Shown here: piece by piece, positions 1 to 5,285 of the stretch
Numbering within the stretch: the stretch's first letter is position 1
Layout of the letters: every line of letters begins with the position of its first letter
Program-made: the position numbers and the translations under genes
DNA from: a bacterium
GTDB lineage: Bacteria; Patescibacteriota; Minisyncoccia; Minisyncoccales; RBG-13-42-11
Assembly: GCA_030646565.1 (NCBI GenBank)
Contig: JAUSLA010000003.1
Coordinates: forward strand, 1 to 6,972
Direction: 5' to 3'
DNA length: 6,972 nucleotides
The notes under the pieces: model-generated
What the model saw: only the letters and a program-made list of their open reading frames with translations
What the model was told of the DNA's origin: nothing
The model's database searches: none

Positions 1-1
1 A

Positions 2-478
2 ATAGCGAGAAGGGGATTTTATCCCAAAAAAAGAGTCGGACTCGGCCATTATACGCCGCGCTTCCAATTGACTATTTCAAGATTTGCAAGATTTATTTTA
101 GCGTATTATGGCATTCCCGTACGCCATAAGATGAAAGAGTTGGCCAGAAAAGGGGGTTTAAGCCATGATGCCGGCGGCCATAGCGATGATACTGTCGGTC
201 TTATGGTAGAGACGCTGGAAGCCAAAGCCAAGAGAAAAGAAACTTGTCATGGAGTTGTTGAACTTTTTCCTTTTAATTGCTTGCCCCAAATTGTTGCTGC
301 CAACGTTATAATGAAATTAAAAGGAGGAGTTCCTTGGCTCCGTCTGGGGTGCGACGAACAGACAGGCAGCATCGGTGTTTTAACCAGATTAGAGGCTTTT
401 CTGGATTTACTCGAAACAAATGAAAGAAAATTAAAAATCGAGTCCCGTGAAGCGGGACTTGATAATAGGTGTTTCTGA
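2..478 (+). CDS. C-terminal part of an acyl-CoA dehydratase activase-related (2-hydroxyglutaryl-CoA dehydratase-like) protein, 5' truncated
   Basis: The frame is open from the first complete codon of the window, so the gene begins upstream. A TTG at 68 is only an internal codon. About 158 residues are visible. The best family signature is FPFNCLPQIVA followed by DEQTGSIGVLTRLEAFLDLL. It matches my memory of the conserved C-terminal block (PFxCMPEIVA ... DEQTGEAGxxTRLEAFxDLL) of the large proteins related to the activator and D component of 2-hydroxyacyl-CoA dehydratases. The Cys in FPFNCLP is the likely Fe-S ligand of that family (inference). The actual substrate is unknown. The family part ends near TNERKLKI. 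The last dozen residues (ESREAGLDNRCF) are encoded by a module A hairpin repeat and by the left arm of the terminator, and the TGA lies inside the terminator stem. The native C-terminus may therefore have been shorter. It looks transcriptionally separate from frr. Confidence 0.6.
   Translation: MARRGFYPKKRVGLGHYTPRFQLTISRFARFILAYYGIPVRHKMKELARKGGLSHDAGGHSDDTVGLMVETLEAKAKRKETCHGVVELFPFNCLPQIVAANVIMKLKGGVPWLRLGCDEQTGSIGVLTRLEAFLDLLETNERKLKIESREAGLDNRCF
440..460 (+). repeat. Module A hairpin repeat inside the 3' end of the first gene
   Basis: AGTCCCG (441-447) pairs with CGGGACT (453-459) around a short TGAAG loop. The same GAGTCCCGC/GCGGGAC hairpin recurs at 585-601, 4055-4070, 5261-5278 and 6700-6717. 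Here it is translated as ESREAGL near the C-terminus, in the same codon phase as in gatA. Confidence 0.75.
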
Positions 479-502
479 AAATATTTTCAGAAACACCTTT
501 TT
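467..502 (+). terminator. Rho-independent terminator of the first gene
   Basis: A perfect palindrome has AGGTGTTTCTGAAAAT (467-482) complementary to 483-498. It is followed by a run of T (498-502) and then ATT. The stem could reach 16 pairs, realistically about 14 with an ATAT loop. The T-run is only on the + side, so it terminates rightward transcription. The stop codon of the first gene (476-478) lies within the left arm, so a terminating ribosome would cover the hairpin. Confidence 0.85.
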
Positions 503-510
503 ATTCCTTG

Positions 511-571
511 CCGAAGAACATCTGTTCTTCTTCACCCTTCGCCTGCGGCTCGGGTTGCCGAAGAACATTCG
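511..571. repeat. Hairpin repeat modules B and C (intergenic copy 1)
   Basis: GAAGAACA (513-520) pairs with TGTTCTTC (523-530), a module B variant. It is followed by the module C interrupted palindrome CACCCTTCGC...GCTCGGGTTG (533-557) and by an imperfect GAAGAAC/GTTCCTTC stem. The GGGTTGCCGA end (552-561) recurs exactly at 711-720. Confidence 0.7.
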
Positions 572-580
572 TTCCTTCTA

Positions 581-632
581 TCGAGTCCCGCGAAGCGGAA
601 CGCAGATTAAAGAAGAGAACGCAGTTCTCTTC
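581..632. repeat. Hairpin repeat modules A and B (intergenic copy 2)
   Basis: Module A is GTCCCGC (585-591) with GCGGAAC (595-601), one mismatch, loop GAA. Module B is GAAGAGAAC (612-620), loop GCA, GTTCTCTTC (624-632), a perfect 9-bp stem. The A-then-B order is the same as in the copy inside gatA at 6695-6750. Confidence 0.75.
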
Positions 633-635
633 GCC

Positions 636-719
636 TCCACCCTTCGCTGACCGAGATTCGCGGAGCGAAACGAGGTTAAAGATGAGGGCGAAGCCCTCAT
701 CGCTTCGCTTGGGTTGCCG
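636..719. repeat. Composite hairpin repeat (intergenic copy 3), same unit as the gatC tail
   Basis: It starts CCCTTCGCTGACCGAG (640-655), which is the exact reverse complement of 5624-5639 at the gatC 3' end, wait-free across all 16 bases. Next come a TTCGC/GCGAA hairpin (657-669), ACGAGGT, and a perfect module B stem GATGAGGGC (681-689), loop GAA, GCCCTCATC (693-701). It closes with CGCTTCGCTTGGG. The two copies align along their whole length in opposite orientation. No gene is seen in 503-748. The two forward frames that stay open here are repeat DNA. Confidence 0.75.
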
Positions 720-742
720 ATTAAATAAAATTTTGATATATT
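714..742 (+). promoter_or_regulatory. Putative promoter for frr, predicting a leaderless mRNA
   Basis: TTGCCG (714-719), 17 bases, then TATATT (737-742) fits a housekeeping sigma factor promoter. Transcription would start about 7 bases after the -10 box, at or next to the frr ATG (749). There is no Shine-Dalgarno sequence before that ATG, which fits a leaderless transcript. The -35 box lies in the end of a repeat element. Confidence 0.45.
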
Positions 743-748
743 AAAGAT

Positions 749-1306
749 ATGCAATATCAGGAAATAACTGATAAAACCAAGCCGGAAATGGATAAGGTAA
801 TCGCTTTTTTAGATAGGGAAATGGGAAAAATCAGGACGGGCAGGGCTTCGCCTTCTTTGGTTGAAGATGTGGTTGTTGATTGTTTCGGCCAAAAGTTTCC
901 ATTAAAGCAGTTAGCTGCGATTTCCACTCCGGAAGTTAAACAAATTTTAATCCAGCCATGGGACAAATCTTACATTGAGGGAATTGTAAGGGCTTTAGAG
1001 AAAACGGGAGTGGGGGCAAACCCAATAGTGGACAAAGACACAATAAGGATTAGTCTGCCTCCTTTAAGCGAAGAATACCGGAAAAATTTGGTTCATCTTA
1101 TTTCCGAGAAACAAGAAGAAGCCAGGAAAACAATCAGGCACTGGCGGGAAGAGGCCTGGGCGGAAATCCAAGAAAAAACCAAAAGCGGGGAAATCAGAGA
1201 AGATGATAAATTCCGGGCAAAGGATAAACTGCAGGAATTAATAGACGAATACAACGAGAAAATTGAAAAATCGGGAGAGAAAAAGAAAAAAGAAGTATTA
1301 GGGTAA
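749..1306 (+). CDS. frr: Ribosome recycling factor
   Basis: The product is 185 residues, the same length as the E. coli protein. Together with EF-G, RRF splits the post-termination 70S ribosome in the cytoplasm so that subunits and mRNA are reused. Visible family marks are the N-terminal helix ending in MGKIRTGRASPSLVEDVVVD (about 25-44), the beta domain II (about 31-104, with ISTPEVKQILIQPWDKS), and the return to the three-helix bundle at ISLPPLSEEYRKNLV. The functional arginines of helix 3 appear as R130 and R133 (E. coli R129/R132), in a context IRHWREEAW. The start is the first ATG after the repeat block. No Shine-Dalgarno is seen, and a promoter directly abuts it. Two stops follow in tandem (TAA TAG). 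The usual upstream partners pyrH/tsf are not next to it; an unrelated terminated gene is. Confidence 0.97.
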   Translation: MQYQEITDKTKPEMDKVIAFLDREMGKIRTGRASPSLVEDVVVDCFGQKFPLKQLAAISTPEVKQILIQPWDKSYIEGIVRALEKTGVGANPIVDKDTIRISLPPLSEEYRKNLVHLISEKQEEARKTIRHWREEAWAEIQEKTKSGEIREDDKFRAKDKLQELIDEYNEKIEKSGEKKKKEVLG

Positions 1307-1423
1307 TAGCCCGGCAATCTGGTTTCAATGTCGTTCGCTAGACGGTAAGCCCTCGGGCAATTTATCTCGGGTGACACGCAGTCGGCCCAAGAGGTAATAT
1401 AAATCTTTTTTCCGGCCGCTGCT

Positions 1424-1490
1424 ATATCTCGTCCCGCCTCCGTTACATTAGAAAATAAATTATAGCGAGATGCGGGCGGGACTGCGATAT
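1424..1490. repeat. Inverted repeat with a 36-nt loop
   Basis: ATATC (1424-1428) pairs with GATAT (1486-1490), and GTCCCGCC (1431-1438) pairs with GGCGGGAC (1475-1482). The two segments are separated by a small internal loop (TC opposite TGC), giving 13 pairs. The core GTCCCGC/GCGGGAC is the module A stem, here opened by a 36-base insert. Confidence 0.6.
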
Positions 1491-1560
1491 GTCCCCCTCG
1501 ACAAACTGCCCTCGTGCTTGATAAAATTTACTCTGAAACTTGTTGCCTCGCTCACAAACT

Positions 1561-1610
1561 ATTCGTAAATTCGTAAATATTCGTAATTCGTAGGGTTAGT
1601 AATTCGTAGG
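1561..1610. repeat. Short irregular tandem repeat ATTCGTA before rseP
   Basis: Five ATTCGTA units occur, with spacers of 0 to about 9 bases, ending 3 bases before the rseP ATG. The 15-mer ATTCGTAATTCGTAG at 1579-1593 recurs exactly at 2815-2829 before proS. The last unit ends TAGGA, a purine run only 2 bases from the ATG, so too close to be a normal ribosome binding site. Confidence 0.8.
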
Positions 1611-1613
1611 AAT

Positions 1614-2690
1614 ATGTTTTTTACAATTATCATCGCTTTTATTAGTTTAATGGGGTTGATTGTTATTCATGAATTGGGCCATTTTTTTGTGGCTAAAAAA
1701 TTCGGAGTGAGAGTGGATGAGTTCGGGATAGGATACCCGCCAAGATTATACGGAAAAAAAATAGGGGAGACGATTTATTCTTTAAATCTTTTGCCTTTTG
1801 GCGCTTTTGTAAGGATTGCCGGCGAGACAGAAAATATAGATGACGCGCGGAGTTTTTCGGCAAAACCCATTTGGCAAAGAGCTTTAATTATTGTCGCCGG
1901 GGTGGTTTCTTTTTGGCTCACGGCAGCTTTTCTTTTTAGCATTGTTTTTAGTTTTGGAACGCGGATTGCCGTTGGCGATAATGAGCAAAACTTGGAAAAT
2001 CCTAAAGTTCAGATTTTGGCTGTAGGCCCCAACTCTCCAGCTGCAACTGCCGGGTTGAAACCGGGAGATGCGATTTTGAAAGCAAAAAGCCCAAATTCTA
2101 CAGTTTTAATCGGTAAAGTAAAAGAAGTGCAAGAGCTTACGGCAGAATACAATGGCCAGGAGATAATTTTAACAATTCAAAGAGGCAAAGATGTTTTTGA
2201 TATAAAAATTACGCCAAGAGCTAACCCGCCCTTAGGAGAGGGGCCTTTAGGTATTGCTTTAGTAAGAACTGCTTTAAAATCCTATCCTTGGTACAAATCT
2301 CCTTTTGAAGGGATTCGGGCAACAATAAATATGACGACAGCCGTCGTTCAAGGATACGGCCAAATGATTAAAAACATAATTTCCAAGAAGCCCGCAGGAG
2401 TGGAATTGGTAGGGCCTGTTGGAACTTTTCGGTTATTGGCCGAAGCCGGAAAATTAGGAGCGAGCAATTTTTTGCAGTTTATCGGGATGATTGCCATTTA
2501 TATTGCTTTGTTTAATATTTTGCCCATTCCGGCGGTTGACGGGGGAAAACTTTTTTTTCTGGCGATTGAGGCGATAAGGAGAAAACCGATTAGCGAAAAA
2601 ATAGAACAAAGCGTTACCACCGTTTTCTTTATGCTGCTGCTCGCCTTAATGGTTTTGGTTACGATAAAAGATGTAATGAAATTATTTTAA
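1614..2690 (+). CDS. rseP: RIP (site-2) metalloprotease RseP family, single PDZ domain
   Basis: This is a 358-residue multipass membrane protein of the M50B family. It cuts substrates within the membrane, classically anti-sigma factors and leftover signal peptides. The first membrane helix carries the zinc site HELGH (H19, E20, H23). A PVR-like stretch follows (FGVRVDEFGIGYPPRLYG). Helix 2 lies at about 87-115. A single PDZ domain is at about 128-203 (VGPNSPAATAGLKPGDAI). Helix 3 (about 286-316) has NILPIPAVDGG, whose Asp309 is the third zinc ligand. Helix 4 is at about 332-352. E. coli RseP has two PDZ domains; one is common elsewhere. The conserved GPxxNF at the start of helix 2 reads AGVVSF here, without the Asn. 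The start places HELGH at the usual distance from the N-terminus. Order frr-rseP-proS matches the conserved cluster, but uppS, cdsA and dxr are missing. Confidence 0.95.
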   Translation: MFFTIIIAFISLMGLIVIHELGHFFVAKKFGVRVDEFGIGYPPRLYGKKIGETIYSLNLLPFGAFVRIAGETENIDDARSFSAKPIWQRALIIVAGVVSFWLTAAFLFSIVFSFGTRIAVGDNEQNLENPKVQILAVGPNSPAATAGLKPGDAILKAKSPNSTVLIGKVKEVQELTAEYNGQEIILTIQRGKDVFDIKITPRANPPLGEGPLGIALVRTALKSYPWYKSPFEGIRATINMTTAVVQGYGQMIKNIISKKPAGVELVGPVGTFRLLAEAGKLGASNFLQFIGMIAIYIALFNILPIPAVDGGKLFFLAIEAIRRKPISEKIEQSVTTVFFMLLLALMVLVTIKDVMKLF

Positions 2691-2787
2691 AATCGTTTGG
2701 CAAGCTGGTTTTTGGGTGAGCCGTTCGGCAACGAAGTTTTAAAAAAAACATAGTTCGGCCATCTTGCCTCGGGTACCGAAAGGTGAA
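2691..2787. other. rseP-proS spacer with a long imperfect stem
   Basis: GGCAAGCTGG (2699-2708) is complementary to CCATCTTGCC (2759-2768) with one mismatch, closing a loop of about 50 bases that contains a small GCCG/CGGC hairpin and an A-run. The first arm resembles GGCAATCTGGTTT after the frr stop (12 of 13 bases). No gene is seen. It could be a transcript 3' structure or another degenerate repeat. Confidence 0.4.
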
Positions 2788-2811
2788 GAAGAGGATGAAA
2801 TCCTCTTCGCC
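2767..2811. repeat. Module B hairpin repeat before proS
   Basis: A CCTCGGGTA lead is followed by AGGTGAA and a perfect 9-bp stem, GAAGAGGAT (2788-2796), loop GAA, ATCCTCTTC (2800-2808), then GCC. It has the same layout as 4113-4149 after the proS stop, with a changed but still paired stem. Confidence 0.75.
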
Positions 2812-2812
2812 T

Positions 2813-2829
2813 AAATTCGTAATTCGTAG
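2813..2829. repeat. ATTCGTA direct repeat before proS
   Basis: Two ATTCGTA units in tandem end 7 bases before the proS ATG. The 15-mer at 2815-2829 is identical to 1579-1593 before rseP. Confidence 0.75.
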
Positions 2830-2836
2830 CTAATTT

Positions 2837-4120
2837 ATGCTTCAATCAAAATTATTTTGCAAGACAAAAAAAATAGCGCCAAAGGACGCTGAAGTTGTCA
2901 GCCATAAATATTTAGTTAGGGCTGATTTTATTGAACAATCTTCAAGCGGCGTTTATAGATTTTTGCCTTTAGGATTTAAAGTTTTAAAAAAAATAGAAAA
3001 TATTATCAGGGCAGAGATTACTGCTTTGGGATGTCAGGAATTATATCTGCCTGCCTTGCAGAATAAAAATCTCTGGCAGGAAACCGGCCGCTGGAATACA
3101 ATTGACCCGCCTTTATTTAAGCTAAAAGACCGCCATCAAAAAGAATTGGGTTTAGGTCCAACTCATGAAGAAGAAATTACCGATGTTTTCCGCAAAAGAA
3201 TAAAATCCTATCAGGATTTGCCTTTATATATTTTTCAAATTCAGAATAAATTCAGGAACGAAATGAGGGCAAATGGGGGATTATTGCGGACCAGGGAATT
3301 TTTAATGAAAGACCTTTACAGTTTTCATCTAAATGAAAAAGATTTGGCGGGCTTTTACGAGAAAGTGAAAAGAACATATTTTGAGATTTTCAGAAGGTGC
3401 GGCTTAAATCCTGTTTGTGTTGAGGCGAGTTCCGGCACTATTGGTGGAGACCTGTGCCACGAGTTTATGATTCCTTCTCCGGTGGGCGAAGACAAAGTTT
3501 TAATATGCCAAAAATGCGGATATGGCGCAAATACTGAAAAAACGGGCGAAATTAAAAAATGCCCGAAATGCAAAAGCGATATAGGAAAAGAAAGATGCAT
3601 TGAAATCGGCCATATCTTTAATTTGGGGACAAAATATTCAAAGGCAATGAGGGCGGAGTATCTTGATAAAGAAGGGAAAACGCATCCTGCAATAATGGGC
3701 TGTTATGGAATAGGACTTCCAAGGCTGATGGCAACGGTTGTTGAAAAAAATTACGACGAAAAGGGAATTATTTGGCCAAAGGAAATAGCTCCCTTTCAAA
3801 TCCATTTGGTTTTGCTCGGGGGCGTGGAAAAGATAGAGAGAGCGTCAGAAAAAATATATCAGGATTTAATTAGATCCGGGCTGGAAGTATTATGCGACGA
3901 CAGGGAAAAGTCAGCGGGCGAAAAATTCGCCGATGCGGATTTAATTGGAATCCCGACAAGAATTGTAGTGAGCGAAAAAACTTTAGCAAAAGATAGCGTT
4001 GAAATAAAAGAAAGAGAAGAGAAAGCATCAAAATTAGTAAAAATTAATGACCTAGTCCCGCTTGCGGGACGAGTCAAAGAAGATAAATCTTCTTTTCCAC
4101 CCTTCGCTACGCTCGGGTAG
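2837..4120 (+). CDS. proS: Prolyl-tRNA synthetase, short form without editing domain
   Basis: This class II synthetase charges tRNA(Pro) with proline using ATP. Visible parts are: motif 1 around GVYRFLPLGFKVLKK (38-52); the TxE-type loop GPTHEEEIT (107-115); motif 2 from FRNEMRANGG to RTREFLMKDLYSFH (139-164); motif 3 GCYGIGLPRLMATVVE (288-303); and the HGTP anticodon-binding domain from about 320, with VLCDDREKSAGEKFADADLIGIP. Bacterial-type enzymes run about 570 residues because an INS editing domain sits between motifs 2 and 3. Here that place holds only about 30 residues with two CxxC pairs (C224/C227, C242/C245), a possible zinc ribbon. The family part ends near L406. Residues 407-427 and the TAG are encoded by a hairpin repeat. 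The start is the first ATG after an in-frame TAA (2831-2833); no Shine-Dalgarno is seen. Confidence 0.97.
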   Translation: MLQSKLFCKTKKIAPKDAEVVSHKYLVRADFIEQSSSGVYRFLPLGFKVLKKIENIIRAEITALGCQELYLPALQNKNLWQETGRWNTIDPPLFKLKDRHQKELGLGPTHEEEITDVFRKRIKSYQDLPLYIFQIQNKFRNEMRANGGLLRTREFLMKDLYSFHLNEKDLAGFYEKVKRTYFEIFRRCGLNPVCVEASSGTIGGDLCHEFMIPSPVGEDKVLICQKCGYGANTEKTGEIKKCPKCKSDIGKERCIEIGHIFNLGTKYSKAMRAEYLDKEGKTHPAIMGCYGIGLPRLMATVVEKNYDEKGIIWPKEIAPFQIHLVLLGGVEKIERASEKIYQDLIRSGLEVLCDDREKSAGEKFADADLIGIPTRIVVSEKTLAKDSVEIKEREEKASKLVKINDLVPLAGRVKEDKSSFPPFATLG

Positions 4121-4149
4121 GTGAAGAAGAGGGCGTAGCTCTCTTCGCC
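4055..4149. repeat. Composite hairpin repeat A-B-C-B across the proS 3' end
   Basis: Module A is GTCCCGC/GCGGGAC (4055-4070, loop TT). Module B is AAAGAAGAT/ATCTTCTTT (4076-4095). Module C is the CACCCTTCGC...GCTCGGGTA palindrome (4099-4119). A second B is GAAGAGGGC/GCTCTCTTC (4126-4146, loop GTA, one G-U pair). The element starts exactly at codon 407 of proS and contains its TAG (4118-4120). It fills nearly all of the 44-base gap to mreB. The 24 bases at 4096-4119 recur as an exact reverse complement at 6414-6437 in gatA. Confidence 0.85.
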
Positions 4150-4164
4150 TTTCGAAATTTTTAA

Positions 4165-5226
4165 ATGTTTTTCATGCTAAATAAAATTTTATCTTATATT
4201 TCAGAAGATGTCGCCATTGACTTGGGAACGGCAAACTCCCTGGTTTATGTTAAGGGTAGGGGAATTGTGATTACAGAACCATCGGTGGTGGCTGTTAATC
4301 AAAAAACCGGGCAGATTTTAGCCATAGGCGAGGAAGCAAAAAAGATGGTGGGAAGAACTCCGGGCCACATTGTGGCTACAAGGCCTTTGGTATCCGGAGT
4401 TGTTTCCGATTTTGAAGTGACAGAACAAATGTTAAGGTATTTTCTTGATAAAGTTCACAAGAGAAAGTTCTTTATAAATCCAAGACCGAGAGTGATTGTC
4501 GGGGTGCCCTGCGGAGTAACGGAAGTGGAGAAGAAAGCGGTTTGCGATGCGGCAAAAAACGCCGGAGCCAGAGAAGTTTTTTTGATTGAAGAGCCTATGG
4601 CGGCCGCCATAGGGGCGAGATTGCCGGTTCAGGAAGCCGGAGGAAATTTTGTTGTGGATATTGGCGGCGGCACAACCGAGGTGGCTGTAATTTCTCTGGG
4701 AGGAATAGTTCTGGCTAAAAGTTTGAGAGTGGCGGGCGACAAACTTAATGAAGATATAATTCAATTTGCCCAAGAGGAATATAAATTATTAATCGGGGAG
4801 CGGACTGCGGAAGCCATAAAAATCGGGATTGGCTCGGCTTTTCCTCAAAAAGATAAAAAGCAGTGGCCTATGCGGGGAAGGAATCTGGTAACCGGGCTTC
4901 CCGAGGAAATTTTAGTTTCCGACGAGGATATAAGAAGGGCTTTGGAAAAATCAGTAAAACTGATCGTAACCGAAGTAAAAACAGCCATAGAAGAAACTCC
5001 GCCGGAATTGCTGGCAGATATTATGGCATCCGGAATCCAAATGTCGGGCGGCGGCTCTCTTTTGCGCGGTTTAGACGCTCTGATAAAAAAAGAAACAAAA
5101 ATACCAACCAAAATCATTGAAGACCCGATGACAGCAATGGTTAGGGGAGCGGGGATGGTGCTTGAAAATCTTGACCAGCTGCATGAGGTTTTGGTGGAAA
5201 CAGAATATCTGGAGCCGCCACGATAA
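4165..5226 (+). CDS. mreB: Rod shape-determining protein MreB (actin-like)
   Basis: MreB is the bacterial actin homologue that forms membrane-bound filaments and guides lateral wall synthesis. It is 353 residues, about normal length. Actin-fold motifs are in order: phosphate 1 DLGTANSLVYVKGRGIV (19-35), connect 1 with IEEPMAAAIGARLPV (141-155, E142 the likely catalytic Glu), phosphate 2 VDIGGGTTEVAV (164-175), and the adenosine motif MSGGGSLLRGLD (293-304), then MVRGAGMVLEN. The N-terminus MFFMLNKILSYIS is hydrophobic and may be a short membrane anchor. Translation could start at 4165 or at the ATG at 4174; no Shine-Dalgarno decides it. It lies between proS and gatCA, with no mreC or rodA in view. 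Presence of mreB suggests a rod or elongated cell with a peptidoglycan wall. Confidence 0.96.
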   Translation: MFFMLNKILSYISEDVAIDLGTANSLVYVKGRGIVITEPSVVAVNQKTGQILAIGEEAKKMVGRTPGHIVATRPLVSGVVSDFEVTEQMLRYFLDKVHKRKFFINPRPRVIVGVPCGVTEVEKKAVCDAAKNAGAREVFLIEEPMAAAIGARLPVQEAGGNFVVDIGGGTTEVAVISLGGIVLAKSLRVAGDKLNEDIIQFAQEEYKLLIGERTAEAIKIGIGSAFPQKDKKQWPMRGRNLVTGLPEEILVSDEDIRRALEKSVKLIVTEVKTAIEETPPELLADIMASGIQMSGGGSLLRGLDALIKKETKIPTKIIEDPMTAMVRGAGMVLENLDQLHEVLVETEYLEPPR

Positions 5227-5227
5227 A

Positions 5228-5283
5228 GTCGAAGAGAACTTCGTTCTCTTCTTCACCTTCGTCCCGCCAAAGCGGGACTCGGT
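5228..5283. repeat. 56-nt A+B hairpin element filling the mreB-gatC gap
   Basis: Read on the minus strand it begins ACCGAGTCCCGC, and module A is GTCCCGC (5261-5267)/GCGGGAC (5272-5278). Module B is GAAGAGAAC (5231-5239), loop TTC, GTTCTCTTC (5243-5251). Its reverse complement matches 6695-6750 inside gatA at 47 of 56 positions without gaps. It occupies all but a few bases between the mreB TAA and the gatC ATG. Confidence 0.85.
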
Positions 5284-5285
5284 CT

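Larger units (their letters stand above)
1307..1613. other. Non-coding spacer between frr and rseP
   Basis: I see no credible gene on either strand in these 307 bases. The minus-strand open frame at 1093-1377 is a shadow of frr. The spacer holds a GGCAATCTGGTTT block just after the frr stop (1313-1325), a CTCGGG direct repeat (near 1352 and 1367), the inverted repeat at 1424-1490 and the ATTCGTA repeats at 1561-1610. I tried to fold 1307-1390 as a tRNA and found no acceptor and T-arm pair. No obvious Rho-independent terminator follows frr, so read-through into rseP is possible. Confidence 0.6.

Noticed and set aside
68..70. TTG at 68 as the start of the first gene
   Set aside because: The same frame is open to the first base of the window and the family is much longer, so this is an internal codon.
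447..744. Two overlapping forward open frames (447-650 and 469-744) as small genes
   Set aside because: They consist of terminator and hairpin repeat sequence, which is stop-poor, and their translations show no domain and are rich in Arg/Ser/Phe.
1307..1390. A tRNA or known riboswitch after frr
   Set aside because: No cloverleaf with matching acceptor and T-arm could be drawn on either strand, and no known riboswitch core was recognised.
1561..1610. CRISPR array
   Set aside because: The units are 7 bases with irregular spacers of 0-9 bases, far below repeat-spacer size, and no cas gene is present.
2691..2836. A T-box leader regulating proS
   Set aside because: No T-box sequence or specifier hairpin followed by a terminator is visible.
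2837..4120. proS as a truncated or frameshifted pseudogene, because it is only 427 residues
   Set aside because: Motifs 1-3 and the anticodon-binding domain are all present in one frame; the missing part is just the editing domain, as in known short forms.
4432..4773. Minus-strand open frames within mreB, frr, proS and gatA as genes
   Set aside because: Each lies opposite a strongly conserved gene and has low-complexity translation without recognisable motifs.
5228..5283. Hairpins between mreB and gatC as a Rho-independent terminator
   Set aside because: No T-run follows either stem, and the sequence is a copy of an element that also lies within coding sequence.
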